From assembly GCA_035508595.1 (NCBI GenBank), contig DATJMR010000085.1, positions 1 through 22,253 of the forward strand: DNA of 22,253 bases, written 5' to 3'. The DNA is from Dyella_B sp035508595 (GTDB lineage: Bacteria > Pseudomonadota > Gammaproteobacteria > Xanthomonadales > Rhodanobacteraceae). Both the position numbers and the translations under genes were made by a program. Under the pieces are notes generated by a model. The model ran no database searches. It was not told where the DNA came from and saw only the letters and a program-made list of their open reading frames with translations. Shown in pieces: positions 7,790 to 15,464 of the stretch (positions within the stretch are counted from its first letter, which is position 1; each line of letters opens with the position of its first letter).

Positions 7790-9886
7790 TCAGCCCGTTA
7801 CCGACGCCCCGCCGTCCTCCAAATGCCCGGTATAGCGGCGAATCCAGCTGGCATCCCCGCTTACGGTGATGGTGAAGTCGTACCACCCTTGCGTCTGCGC
7901 AACCGCCGCAAAGAACGTATTCACCGTGGCGCCGGCCGCGACGTTGTACGTCCAAGGACCCTCCTTGGTGTAGTTGTTAGCGCTAATCGTGAACGTGACC
8001 GATGCGGTGCCGCGGTTGGTCAGCGCAAAATAAATCGCCAATTCGCCGGACGCAGGATCGTTCTCATACGACGATGCCACGCTGCAAGCCTTGCCGGCAT
8101 CGTTCACGTTGCCGGCGAAACGCCGCAGAAAGCGATTCGGGCCGATCACCGTCAAATCGTATTGCCCGCTGCCGTAGCCCGAGCCGATATTGAAGAAGTC
8201 GGTGACCGAACCGTTCGTGCCGTTGCTATACGGATCGACGGTGTATTGCCACGGACCGCCGCTGCGATAAGCGTTGGCATAAATCGACATGGGCACCGCG
8301 CGGGTGGCATGCGTACCCACGTTCTGCATCTCGATCCACAGCAGAATCTGCCCGTTCGAACCGTATTGAAAGGACGAAATGTTCGCATCCGGCTGATACG
8401 GCAGTGCGCGCGCGGCTCGGGTGCCGGCTTCTTGTTGCGGCAAGCTGTTGGGTGCGTTGCTGTTGGTGGGGTTGGGCAGCGGATCGCAGGTGCCGGCGCG
8501 ATTGATGGTGGCAGTTGCCGCCGGCAAATCGGCCGGCATGCCGAATATCGGATTGGCAAAATCGAACGCACCGGTCAGATCGCCGCTCACCTGCCGACGC
8601 CACGCGCTGATGGACGAACATACGGCGGGTTTGCCGAGTGCCGACGTCCACGTTTCCAGGAACTGGATCACCGAGGTGTGATCGTAAATCTGCGAATCGA
8701 CCACGCCGCCGCGCGTCCATGGCGAACAGACAATCATCGGCACGCGAAAACCCATGCCGATCGGTTGCGTCACGCCGTTTACGGTAATGAATTCGCCGGC
8801 GGTGCCGCTTGGCGGAACGGGCGGCGGCACGTGGTCGAAGAAGCCGTCGTTTTCGTCGTAGTTGAGAATCAGCACGGTGGAATTGAACGTATCCATATCC
8901 GCGGACAGCGCTTGCAGAATCAAGTTGATGAAATACTCGGCATTCTCCGGCGGCGCATCCGGGTGTTCCGAATAATCCTGGCTGGCCACAATCCAGCTTA
9001 CCTGCGGCAGCGTACCGTTGAGCACATCGCTCTGAATCGCCGCGGCAATATCGTTCGGCGTGGAGTTGGTCAGGTTGGGTATCGATGCCATGCCTTGCTG
9101 ATAAAGCACGCTTGATGTCGGTGCGTTGGCGAACTGGCTAAAAAAAGCCAACCCGTTGTCGCCGAAATTGTCGGATGCGTTTTGATAAACCTTCCAGCTC
9201 ACGCCCGCCGCTTGCAGCTCTTCCGCGTACGTCTCCCACGTCAGTCCGGATTCCGCCCCGCCGTCGTAGGCGGGGCCGCCATTTTTGCCCGCGGGGTCGA
9301 TCATGCCGCCCCATAGATACGTGCGATTGGGGCCGGTCGCGCTCAACACGGAACAGAAATAGTGATCGCAGATGGTGTACGCATCCGCGAGCGCGTAGTG
9401 ATAAGGAATGTCCTGCCGCGTGAGATAACCCAGGGTGCGCACGGTGCCTTTGGCAGACACCCATGAATCCATCTTGCCGTTGTTCCACGCCGCATGTTGC
9501 GTGGCCCACGAATGATCCAGGCTGCCGTCGCACTGCGTAAGCACTTCGCTGGTCTGGCCCGAGGCAGGCGGCGTGGTATTGAACGCCCACGGATATTGCC
9601 GCGCGGCACCGTTCGGTTGATCGAACACGGAATAACCGCCCGACAATGTAATGCCCGCGTGATCGGCAAAACCGCGCACACCCTGCAGCGTGCCGAAGTA
9701 ATGATCGAAACTGCGGTTTTCCTGCATCAGGATCACCACGTGCTTCACATCCCCAATCGTGCCGGTGCCGGCGAGTGTCGCGGCTTTCGCGGGTTTGAAC
9801 ACGCCGCCTACCGTGACCCCTGTGACGCCAAGCGCGGCGGCTTTCACCGATAGCGCAAGAAACTTACGACGACTGAGCTCAATCAT
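7790..9886 (-). CDS. Tat-exported phospholipase C / acid phosphatase-type phosphoesterase
   Basis: 698-residue member of the PlcN/AcpA-like phosphoesterase family, which hydrolyses phosphodiester headgroups of phospholipids outside the cytoplasm. The N-terminus MIELSRRKFLALSVKAAA is a twin-arginine signal (Arg6-Arg7) ending near residue 35. The catalytic domain (about 45-430) shows HVVILMQENRSFDHYFG (Glu56, Asn57), DHYFCSVLSATGPNRTYLWGG (likely nucleophile Thr184), DENDGFFDHVPPP (344-356) and YDHTS (401-405), the metal-site motifs of this family. Two C-terminal DUF756-like beta domains (about 490-590 and 600-695) follow, as in bacterial phospholipases C. The length is near PlcN (about 690). 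The ATG is preceded by an AGG eight bases upstream. Specificity (phosphatidylcholine or other) cannot be fixed by reading. Confidence 0.93.
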   Translation of the reverse strand: MIELSRRKFLALSVKAAALGVTGVTVGGVFKPAKAATLAGTGTIGDVKHVVILMQENRSFDHYFGTLQGVRGFADHAGITLSGGYSVFDQPNGAARQYPWAFNTTPPASGQTSEVLTQCDGSLDHSWATQHAAWNNGKMDSWVSAKGTVRTLGYLTRQDIPYHYALADAYTICDHYFCSVLSATGPNRTYLWGGMIDPAGKNGGPAYDGGAESGLTWETYAEELQAAGVSWKVYQNASDNFGDNGLAFFSQFANAPTSSVLYQQGMASIPNLTNSTPNDIAAAIQSDVLNGTLPQVSWIVASQDYSEHPDAPPENAEYFINLILQALSADMDTFNSTVLILNYDENDGFFDHVPPPVPPSGTAGEFITVNGVTQPIGMGFRVPMIVCSPWTRGGVVDSQIYDHTSVIQFLETWTSALGKPAVCSSISAWRRQVSGDLTGAFDFANPIFGMPADLPAATATINRAGTCDPLPNPTNSNAPNSLPQQEAGTRAARALPYQPDANISSFQYGSNGQILLWIEMQNVGTHATRAVPMSIYANAYRSGGPWQYTVDPYSNGTNGSVTDFFNIGSGYGSGQYDLTVIGPNRFLRRFAGNVNDAGKACSVASSYENDPASGELAIYFALTNRGTASVTFTISANNYTKEGPWTYNVAAGATVNTFFAAVAQTQGWYDFTITVSGDASWIRRYTGHLEDGGASVTG

Positions 9887-10097
9887 CTCGGCACCTGTCC
9901 CTATGTTCGGTCAGGCGAAGATAGGGATGCCGTGTGCTGCTTTTATGACGTGCGCCTAGCCAACAACGCGACCTGTCTAAGCTATTTCGTCAACGAATGG
10001 TGAAACCCGATAAAAAAATGTCAGCGTGCGCAAATTCGCGCCGTCTCCAAGCACGAGGTCATGCGCGCTCGGTAAACGGCGCGGTGATGATGACAAT
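9887..10097. other. Noncoding region upstream of the phospholipase gene
   Basis: About 210 bases that should hold the phospholipase promoter on the minus strand. A partial Pho-box-like CTGTC at 9973-9977 lacks a second unit at the right spacing, so I do not call a site. No other gene or repeat was seen. Confidence 0.5.
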
Positions 10098-10124
10098 GCT
10101 GAGGAGTCGTTCGCACTCCTCAGC
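10098..10124 (-). terminator. Stem-loop downstream of the beta-propeller gene
   Basis: GCTGAGGAGT (10098-10107) and ACTCCTCAGC (10115-10124) form a perfect 10-bp stem with a 7-base loop, 16 bases past the stop of the minus-strand gene ending at 10141. There is no long U-run after it on the minus strand, so it may be a weak intrinsic terminator or an mRNA 3'-end stabiliser. Confidence 0.65.
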
Positions 10125-10140
10125 ACCGCGATAAACCAGA

Positions 10141-11181
10141 TCAGTCGCCAAACCCGTCGTTGCCGCGCACGATGGCAATACCGTTGGTAGCCGCGCTTGG
10201 AAGGGTAACGCTGCTCTTCAAATTGAAATTGCCGTCGCCATCCACGTTGAAAATGGAAACGTGCGATACCGATCCGTTCGCATCCACCACGGCCGCAAGG
10301 CTGTCGCGATAGGTGATATCGGTCGGGTTGCCGCTAAACGTGGCAACCACTGCGGCGTCTTGAATGATCTTCTGTCCGTAAACGGCATAGCGCGATACGG
10401 ACTGGCTCGGCGAGTTCGCCGAGAACAGGAACGGCCCATCCAGCGTCACCCAGCACGGTGCCATCTGGGTGCCCGATCCGGTGACCGTCAAAACCGCATC
10501 ATGCCGCACCAGGCTGATCTCGTTGGCATGCGCGATCGTGACGTACGCATCGTTGCCACGTGTCGCAAGCCCGAACGGGGCGTTCACGTTCGACGGAATA
10601 TTCGCGACCAGTTGTGTCGAGCCGGTCACCGCGCCTTGAGATGTCAAATTCACCGTCTCGATCGCGTTGCTCTTTTCGGAAATAACCAGCTGACCTTCCA
10701 GCACCCCTACTTGCGCCGCCGTACCGTCGGCATGCAGCAGTTGCGCCTCGCCGTCCGCGGTGGAACTGACGCCGGAACGATCGATACGATGCGATTCGAT
10801 ATGCGTGGCGGTGAGAATATAAAGATGATGGCGGCCGAACGCGACGCTCACCGGATTGGTGATGGCCGGCACCAGTTGTCCGCGCCGCAGCGGCGTATCG
10901 CCACCGGTTTTGTTGAAAACGGAAACATTGCCCGATCCAAAGTTGACCACCGCAAGCAGATCGCGATTCTGCGCAATGCCGCCCGCGTTGCCGCTGACGC
11001 CGCCCGCGCCGCCCGTTTTGATCTGTTCCACCAACGCCCCGCTGGTGTTGTAGACAAGCAGCTCGTTACTGGCCGCATTGGACGACGTAACGATCAGGTC
11101 CCCGTCGTTCCAGCCCTGCGCATGGGCAGCACTTGCCACCACCAGCGCCAGTAGCGCTGATCCGTAGATTGCCTTATTCAT
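10141..11181 (-). CDS. Secreted beta-propeller (lactonase-like/YVTN-type) protein of unknown function
   Basis: 346 residues. A Sec signal peptide MNKAIYGSALLALVVASAAHA is followed by a likely cleavage after AHA at residue 21. The mature part is a series of beta-rich repeats such as NELLVYNTSGALVEQI, GNVSVFNKTGG, NPVSVAFGRHHLYILT, APCWVTLDGPFLFSANSPSQSVSRYAV and NPTDITYRDSLAAVVDANGSVSHVSIF. This pattern of Ser/Asn-rich blades fits the 6-phosphogluconolactonase-like/YVTN seven-bladed propeller superfamily. No catalytic residues can be assigned. The frame is open further upstream to 11250, but ATG 11181 has GAGGAAC about eight bases ahead and begins the signal peptide. It is probably periplasmic or extracellular and monocistronic. 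Confidence 0.85.
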   Translation of the reverse strand: MNKAIYGSALLALVVASAAHAQGWNDGDLIVTSSNAASNELLVYNTSGALVEQIKTGGAGGVSGNAGGIAQNRDLLAVVNFGSGNVSVFNKTGGDTPLRRGQLVPAITNPVSVAFGRHHLYILTATHIESHRIDRSGVSSTADGEAQLLHADGTAAQVGVLEGQLVISEKSNAIETVNLTSQGAVTGSTQLVANIPSNVNAPFGLATRGNDAYVTIAHANEISLVRHDAVLTVTGSGTQMAPCWVTLDGPFLFSANSPSQSVSRYAVYGQKIIQDAAVVATFSGNPTDITYRDSLAAVVDANGSVSHVSIFNVDGDGNFNLKSSVTLPSAATNGIAIVRGNDGFGD

Positions 11182-11372
11182 GGTAGTTCCTCGATTCGAT
11201 CGTGAGTGGTTACGGCAACATGGGTTGCCGCAGTGCATAACTCCCAACAACCGTGCGCATCGGTTCTTATTGCTTCGAGGGAACCGGCAAAAGGGTTACA
11301 TCACTTCAGGGCATCGGTACGAACGAGCCGCGATGCAGGTTGCATCGTCACGAAATGTCCACGCACCACAGC

Positions 11373-11417
11373 AAAAAAAGGGCCAAGTGCTTTCCGTAGA
11401 ACGGATGCACTCGGCCC
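11373..11417 (-). terminator. Intrinsic terminator of the AIM24-family gene
   Basis: On the minus strand GGGCCGAGTGC (from 11417) pairs with GCACTTGGCCC (to 11380) with one mismatch around a 16-base loop. Seven T residues follow at once (complement of 11373-11379). It lies 38 bases beyond the stop at 11455, which makes it a textbook rho-independent terminator for that gene. Confidence 0.88.
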
Positions 11418-11454
11418 TCTTTGAAAATCGACGCTCGTATTCCCGGACGGGCGA

Positions 11455-12255
11455 TCAATCGTTTTTGTTAAACAATCCGCCAAGCACCGACCCGATCACA
11501 CCGCCAGCAATGGCGCCGCCGATGGAATTGCCCGAGTCGCCCATGATGGACGAGGTTGTCGTGCTCTCGCCACGCGCAAGGTAAGGCTCCAGCGCATGCG
11601 CAAGATTCGGCATGGTGAGGGTCTGCAACCACACCTTGCCCGGGCCGGTGAGGTTTGCAATGAACAAACCATCGCCGCCGAAGAGTTTGTTCTTGATGCC
11701 GGGAATCATGGTGATGTCGAAGTTGACGCTGCCTTCGAACATGCCGACATGGCCGGGATGCACTTGCAGCGTTTCGCCGGGAGCGAGGTCGTAAGTGACG
11801 ATTTCGCCGCCCAGTTCCACCCAGGCGTGAGCGTTACCGGTGAGCTTTTCCAGGATGAAGCCGTCGCCGCCGAAGATGCCTGCACCGAGCGAGCGTTGAA
11901 AGCCGATCGACAGTTCCACGCCTTGCGTGCCGCACAGAAATCCATGGCGATGGATGAAATAGGTCTGGCCAGCATTCACTTGTACTTCAACGATCGACCC
12001 CGGCACCTTTGCCGCGAAAGCAACCATGCCTTGCGCGCCGGATGTCTCATATTCGTTCATGAACAGGCCGCCGCCGGAGAGCGCGCGACCGATCACGCCG
12101 AGGAAACCGGATGCGCCCGCCGTGCGCGCCGACGTCTGCAACACGATGTTGCGAGTCATCCAGGAGAAACGGCCTGGCTCCGAAATAATTCTGTCGCCTT
12201 GCTCCAGGCCGATTTCCAGCACTGGCAACGTGGTTCCCACCGTACGCGTCTTCAT
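11455..12255 (-). CDS. AIM24 / TIGR00266 family protein
   Basis: 266-residue protein of the AIM24 family (tryptophan RNA-binding attenuator-like beta-barrel fold). Repeated GGDGF segments are typical: FGGDGFILEKLTGNAHAWVEL and FGGDGLFIANLTGPGKVWLQT. LEIGLEQGDRIISEPGRFSWM at the N-terminus and GGGLFMNEYE also fit. The cellular role of bacterial members is poorly defined. A C-terminal Gly-rich segment GGAIAGGVIGSVLGGLF (about 246-262) resembles a glycine-zipper membrane helix, which may attach the protein to a membrane. The ATG at 12255 is preceded by a GGAGGGG tract. It stands alone, divergent from the flavoprotein gene, and ends at a strong terminator. Confidence 0.9.
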   Translation of the reverse strand: MKTRTVGTTLPVLEIGLEQGDRIISEPGRFSWMTRNIVLQTSARTAGASGFLGVIGRALSGGGLFMNEYETSGAQGMVAFAAKVPGSIVEVQVNAGQTYFIHRHGFLCGTQGVELSIGFQRSLGAGIFGGDGFILEKLTGNAHAWVELGGEIVTYDLAPGETLQVHPGHVGMFEGSVNFDITMIPGIKNKLFGGDGLFIANLTGPGKVWLQTLTMPNLAHALEPYLARGESTTTSSIMGDSGNSIGGAIAGGVIGSVLGGLFNKND

Positions 12256-12535
12256 GGTTTCGCTTCCCCTCCAGGTATTTAGAATGGGCCAGCCATCGCT
12301 GTGCGCGCCGCGGCTGGCTATCCGCTAGCTTGTGTACATCCAATCCACGGCGCGTGCTAGTGATAACTGTCACGACCCTTCAAACGCCGATCGATCATCT
12401 CCAGCCATAGCACCGCTTTAACAGACGGCCTTATGCATCGCGCTATCGTAGCGATTCGGCCAGGCCAGACACGATGCGGAACCGATGGCGAGGAGCATGC
12501 ATGAGTCGCAGATCTCGGCTAACAAAGGTACCGCC
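12256..12535. other. Divergent intergenic region, AIM24 gene / flavoprotein gene
   Basis: About 280 bases between divergent starts, so it should contain two promoters. I saw no clear operator, repeat or RNA gene in it. The frame of the flavoprotein gene is open from an upstream ATG at 12485, which is the less likely start. Confidence 0.5.
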
Positions 12536-13921
12536 GTGAGCCTCACTTTCGACGCGATCATTGTCGGCGCCGGACAGGCCGGACCGGCGCTCGCGGGGCG
12601 CCTGACCGCCGCAGGCATGACGGTCGCGTTGGTAGAGCGTCATCTCTTCGGGGGCACCTGCGTCAATACGGGCTGCATGCCCACCAAAACACTGGTGGCC
12701 AGTGCGCGCGTTGCGCATCAGGCGCGGCGTGCCGCGGATTATGGTGTGGTGTTGAACGGCGATGTAAGCATCGATATGCCGCGCGTGATGGCGCGCGCGC
12801 ATAACGTATCGGAGACCTCCCGCGGCAATGTGCAACGGTGGCTCGAAGGTATGCCACATATGACGGTATTGCGCGGACATGCGCGCTTCGAAAGCGCCAA
12901 CACGCTGCGTGTCAACGACGAAACCATCACGGCACCGCGTATTTTTCTCAATGTCGGCGGCCGAGCGCGCGTGCCGGAAGATATGCCCGGCATCGGCGAC
13001 ATCGACTACCTCACCAATACGTCGATCCTCCAACTCACCACGCTGCCTCGACATCTGGCCGTGATCGGCGGCAGTTATGTCGGGCTTGAGTACGCGCAGA
13101 TGTTTCGTCGGTTTGGCGCCAAGGTCACGGTGGTGGAACGTCAATCGCGGCTGATCGCTCGCGAAGATGAAGACGTCTGCCAGACGATCCGCGAGATACT
13201 CGAGGCCGAAGGCATCACGGTTCGCACGCGTTCCGAATGCATGGCCTTTGCGCCCCATGCCGAAGGTGCCACCGTCAAAGTCGATTGCACTTCCGACGAT
13301 AAGGAAATCGTCGCCAGCCACGTATTGCTGGCCGTGGGCCGCCGCCCGAACACGGACGATCTCGGGCTGGAACGCGCCGGCATCAAAACCGACGAACACG
13401 GTTACATTGTCGTCGACGATACGCTCGCCACCAACGTGCCCGGCGTCTGGGCCATGGGCGATTGCAACGGCCGCGGCGCCTTCACGCATACGGCTTACAA
13501 CGATTTCGAAATCATCGCCGCGAATTTGCTCGATGCTGCGCAACGGCGCGTCTCGTCGCGCATTCTCGGCTACGCCTTGTTTACCGACCCGCCGCTAGGG
13601 CGTGTGGGCATGACCGACGCGCAAGCGCGCGCCAGCGGCAAGCGCCTGCTGATATCCAAGCGGCCCATGACGCGTGTCGGCCGCGCGGTAGAACGCGACG
13701 AAACACAGGGCTTTATGAAAGTGGTTGCCGATGCGGATACGCGGCGCATTCTCGGCGCCGCTATGTTAGGCGTGAGCGGCGACGAAGCCATCCATGGCGT
13801 GCTCGATCTGATGAATGCCGATCAACCCTTCGACACCTTGCAATGGGCCGTGCCGATTCATCCCACGGTGTCGGAATTGCTGCCTACGCTGGTGGGCGAT
13901 CTGAAGCCGATATCGCCGTAA
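12536..13921 (+). CDS. FAD-dependent pyridine nucleotide-disulfide oxidoreductase, MerA-like
   Basis: 461-residue flavoprotein of the mercuric reductase/lipoamide dehydrogenase family. Visible features are FAD-binding GAGQAGPALAG (11-21), redox-active pair Cys42/Cys47 in GGTCVNTGCMPTKT, NAD(P)-binding VIGGSYVGLEYA (about 176-187), second FAD motif WAMGDCNGRGAFTHTAYND, and dimerisation domain with HPTVSELLPTL near the end. It lacks the N-terminal HMA metal-binding domain and the C-terminal vicinal cysteines of true MerA, so mercury reduction is unlikely; no mer genes adjoin. GTG at 12536 has AAAGG seven bases upstream and gives the family-like SLTFDAIIVGAG start. ATG at 12485 is the alternative (478 residues). 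The physiological substrate is unknown. Confidence 0.9.
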   Translation: MSLTFDAIIVGAGQAGPALAGRLTAAGMTVALVERHLFGGTCVNTGCMPTKTLVASARVAHQARRAADYGVVLNGDVSIDMPRVMARAHNVSETSRGNVQRWLEGMPHMTVLRGHARFESANTLRVNDETITAPRIFLNVGGRARVPEDMPGIGDIDYLTNTSILQLTTLPRHLAVIGGSYVGLEYAQMFRRFGAKVTVVERQSRLIAREDEDVCQTIREILEAEGITVRTRSECMAFAPHAEGATVKVDCTSDDKEIVASHVLLAVGRRPNTDDLGLERAGIKTDEHGYIVVDDTLATNVPGVWAMGDCNGRGAFTHTAYNDFEIIAANLLDAAQRRVSSRILGYALFTDPPLGRVGMTDAQARASGKRLLISKRPMTRVGRAVERDETQGFMKVVADADTRRILGAAMLGVSGDEAIHGVLDLMNADQPFDTLQWAVPIHPTVSELLPTLVGDLKPISP

Positions 13922-13938
13922 TGGTGTGCGTCGCCGCG

Positions 13939-14223
13939 TCAGGCGATCAATCGGCCTAGCGGAATCAGCGGACCAACCGCCTTCAGTTCGTAGCTCATCA
14001 GACCGGCGGCAACCAACGGCAGTTTGGCCAGCGACGCCTTGGCTTGTTCGACCGACTCCACATTCATAAGAAAGATCGGGCCCGATTTCTCGACAAACCA
14101 GAATTGCTCGACCTCGCCATCGAGATAGTGTTGAAGCGTGGCGCGAACTTCCGCCGCCATATGCGGCTTGAGCACTTCGGGTGTGAGCGGGGTGTTTGGG
14201 GAAGCGATAGCCATGACTTTCAT
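13939..14223 (-). CDS. YciI/muconolactone isomerase-like small protein
   Basis: 94-residue protein that looks like a ferredoxin-like dimeric alpha-beta barrel of the YciI/muconolactone-isomerase type. The fold is suggested by the MKVMAIASPN beta strand, a helix in VLKPHMAAEVRATLQHYLDG, then VEQFWFVEKSGPIFLMNVESVEQAKASLAKLPL. Close family members often accompany GlxA-type regulators. The start ATG has GAGGAA at about eight bases. It is divergent from the regulator gene at 14333 across a 109-base region with inverted repeats, so it is a likely regulatory target. It converges on the flavoprotein gene with only 17 bases between stops. The biochemical activity is unknown. Confidence 0.8.
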   Translation of the reverse strand: MKVMAIASPNTPLTPEVLKPHMAAEVRATLQHYLDGEVEQFWFVEKSGPIFLMNVESVEQAKASLAKLPLVAAGLMSYELKAVGPLIPLGRLIA

Positions 14224-14296
14224 AAGCGATTCCTCGTCGGATAAACGTTGGGTGGTGCAACGGGAATCAATCTAGTGGTCGCGCCGCGAAAGCGGT

Positions 14297-14327
14297 ATTG
14301 TCGCAAATGACAATTTTAGGGTCATTT
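14297..14327. promoter_or_regulatory. Overlapping inverted repeats, candidate operator between yciI-like and GlxA-type genes
   Basis: ATTGTC-GCAAAT-GACAAT (14297-14314) is a perfect 6-bp inverted repeat. AAATGAC (14305-14311) and GTCATTT (14321-14327) form a second perfect 7-bp repeat with a 9-base spacer that shares sequence with the first. The site ends six bases before the regulator's start codon, so binding would block its own translation start or promoter. Regulator identity is inferred. Confidence 0.5.
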
Positions 14328-14332
14328 ACGCC

Positions 14333-15298
14333 ATGCGCATTGCCTTGCTCGCTCTGGATGCCCTGTGGGATACCGGGTTGACCGTGACGCTCGACGCCTT
14401 CGCGATCGCAAATGGATTCGCAGCGCGGCAGTCGCCCGGAACAACGCTTTTCGATGTATCCATCGTCGGCGTGCGGAGGAAGGTGCGGTCGGGCCAGGGA
14501 TTCTCCATTCCCGTACAAGCCATCACGCCTGACTTGAAACCCGATTGGGTCATCGTTCCGGCGTTGAATGCTTCCACGCCCGATCGGCTTGTGCCCGCAC
14601 TGGGGCGAAAGGATGTCGAAGACGCCAAAGCGCAACTGCTCGCATGGCATGCGCAAGGCGCACATATCGCGGCGTCGTGTATCGGATCGTTTGTGCTGGC
14701 GGAAACGGGACTTCTCGACCACCGCGAAGCGACAACCACCTGGTGGCTCGCACCGCTGTTTCGACAACGCTATCCCCATGTCGCGCTCGACGAAACGCGC
14801 ATGCTGGTGCCATCGGGCCGCATCGCGACGACCGGTGCGGCGATGGGGCATCTGGATCTCGCGCTCTGGTTGATACGCAAAGCGAGCCCGGAATTGGCAT
14901 CGATGGTCTCGCGTTATCTGCTCGCCGATATACGTTCGTCGCAAGCGCCGTACATCATTCCCAATCATCTGGCGCAGGCCGATCCGCTTATTCTGCGCTT
15001 TGAACGATGGGCGCGAGAACATCTCAAGCAAGGGTTTTCGCTGCAACAGGCGGCCAACGCATTGGCAACGAGTGCGCGCACGTTGCAACGCCGCTGCCAT
15101 GCCGTGCTAGGCAAATCGCCGCTGGATTATTTTCAGGATCTGCGCGTCGAACGCGCGCGGTCGCTGGTTCAGAGCAGCAGCCTCGATCTCGAAGCCATTG
15201 CCGCGGAGGTAGGTTATGCCGATGGTGCAACCTTGCGCACGCTCTTGCGCGAGCGTTTGGGGCGAGGTGTGCGGGAGCTTCGTGCCGATCTGCGTTGA
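14333..15298 (+). CDS. GlxA-family AraC-type transcriptional regulator
   Basis: 321 residues. The N-terminal domain (about 1-190) is DJ-1/PfpI-like, with VPALNASTPDRL and the nucleophile-elbow-like CIGSFVLAETGLLDHREATTTWW, as in GlxA regulators. The C-terminal AraC domain (about 215-318) carries two helix-turn-helix units: FSLQQAANALATSARTLQRRCH and LDLEAIAAEVGYADGATLRTLLRERLG. Ligand and targets are unknown. The divergent YciI-like gene is the obvious candidate target, with inverted repeats between the two. The start ATG 14333 gives the usual MRIALLALD opening. Its ribosome site is weak (AGGG about 12 bases upstream). Confidence 0.92.
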   Translation: MRIALLALDALWDTGLTVTLDAFAIANGFAARQSPGTTLFDVSIVGVRRKVRSGQGFSIPVQAITPDLKPDWVIVPALNASTPDRLVPALGRKDVEDAKAQLLAWHAQGAHIAASCIGSFVLAETGLLDHREATTTWWLAPLFRQRYPHVALDETRMLVPSGRIATTGAAMGHLDLALWLIRKASPELASMVSRYLLADIRSSQAPYIIPNHLAQADPLILRFERWAREHLKQGFSLQQAANALATSARTLQRRCHAVLGKSPLDYFQDLRVERARSLVQSSSLDLEAIAAEVGYADGATLRTLLRERLGRGVRELRADLR

Positions 15299-15464
15299 CG
15301 GACTCTAACGCTCAATAGGATCGCGTCGATCAACCCTCTCGCTCCCGCCCGGTTTCTGAGCGAAGACGGCGAGACGTGGATCAAAATCCGACGAAAATCC
15401 TCGGTCGATATGGCTTGGTTCTGGATGAAGCGTTACGCCGGCCGCTCGAATGGTTTCCGGCATT

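Noticed and set aside
7724..9115. Plus-strand open frame of 463 codons
   Set aside because: It is antisense to the phospholipase gene, with low-complexity Arg/His/Gly composition and no domain. It is a shadow of the real coding strand.
9973..9992. Possible Pho box (CTGTCTAAGC... TCGTCA) upstream of the phospholipase gene
   Set aside because: The second unit sits 14 rather than 11 bases from the first and matches poorly. The orientation also points away from the gene.
12443..13543. Minus-strand open frame of 366 codons
   Set aside because: It is antisense to the flavoprotein gene, which carries all catalytic motifs; no independent support.
12536..13921. Mercury-resistance operon
   Set aside because: There are no merR, merT or merP neighbours, no HMA domain, and no C-terminal vicinal cysteines in the MerA-like protein.
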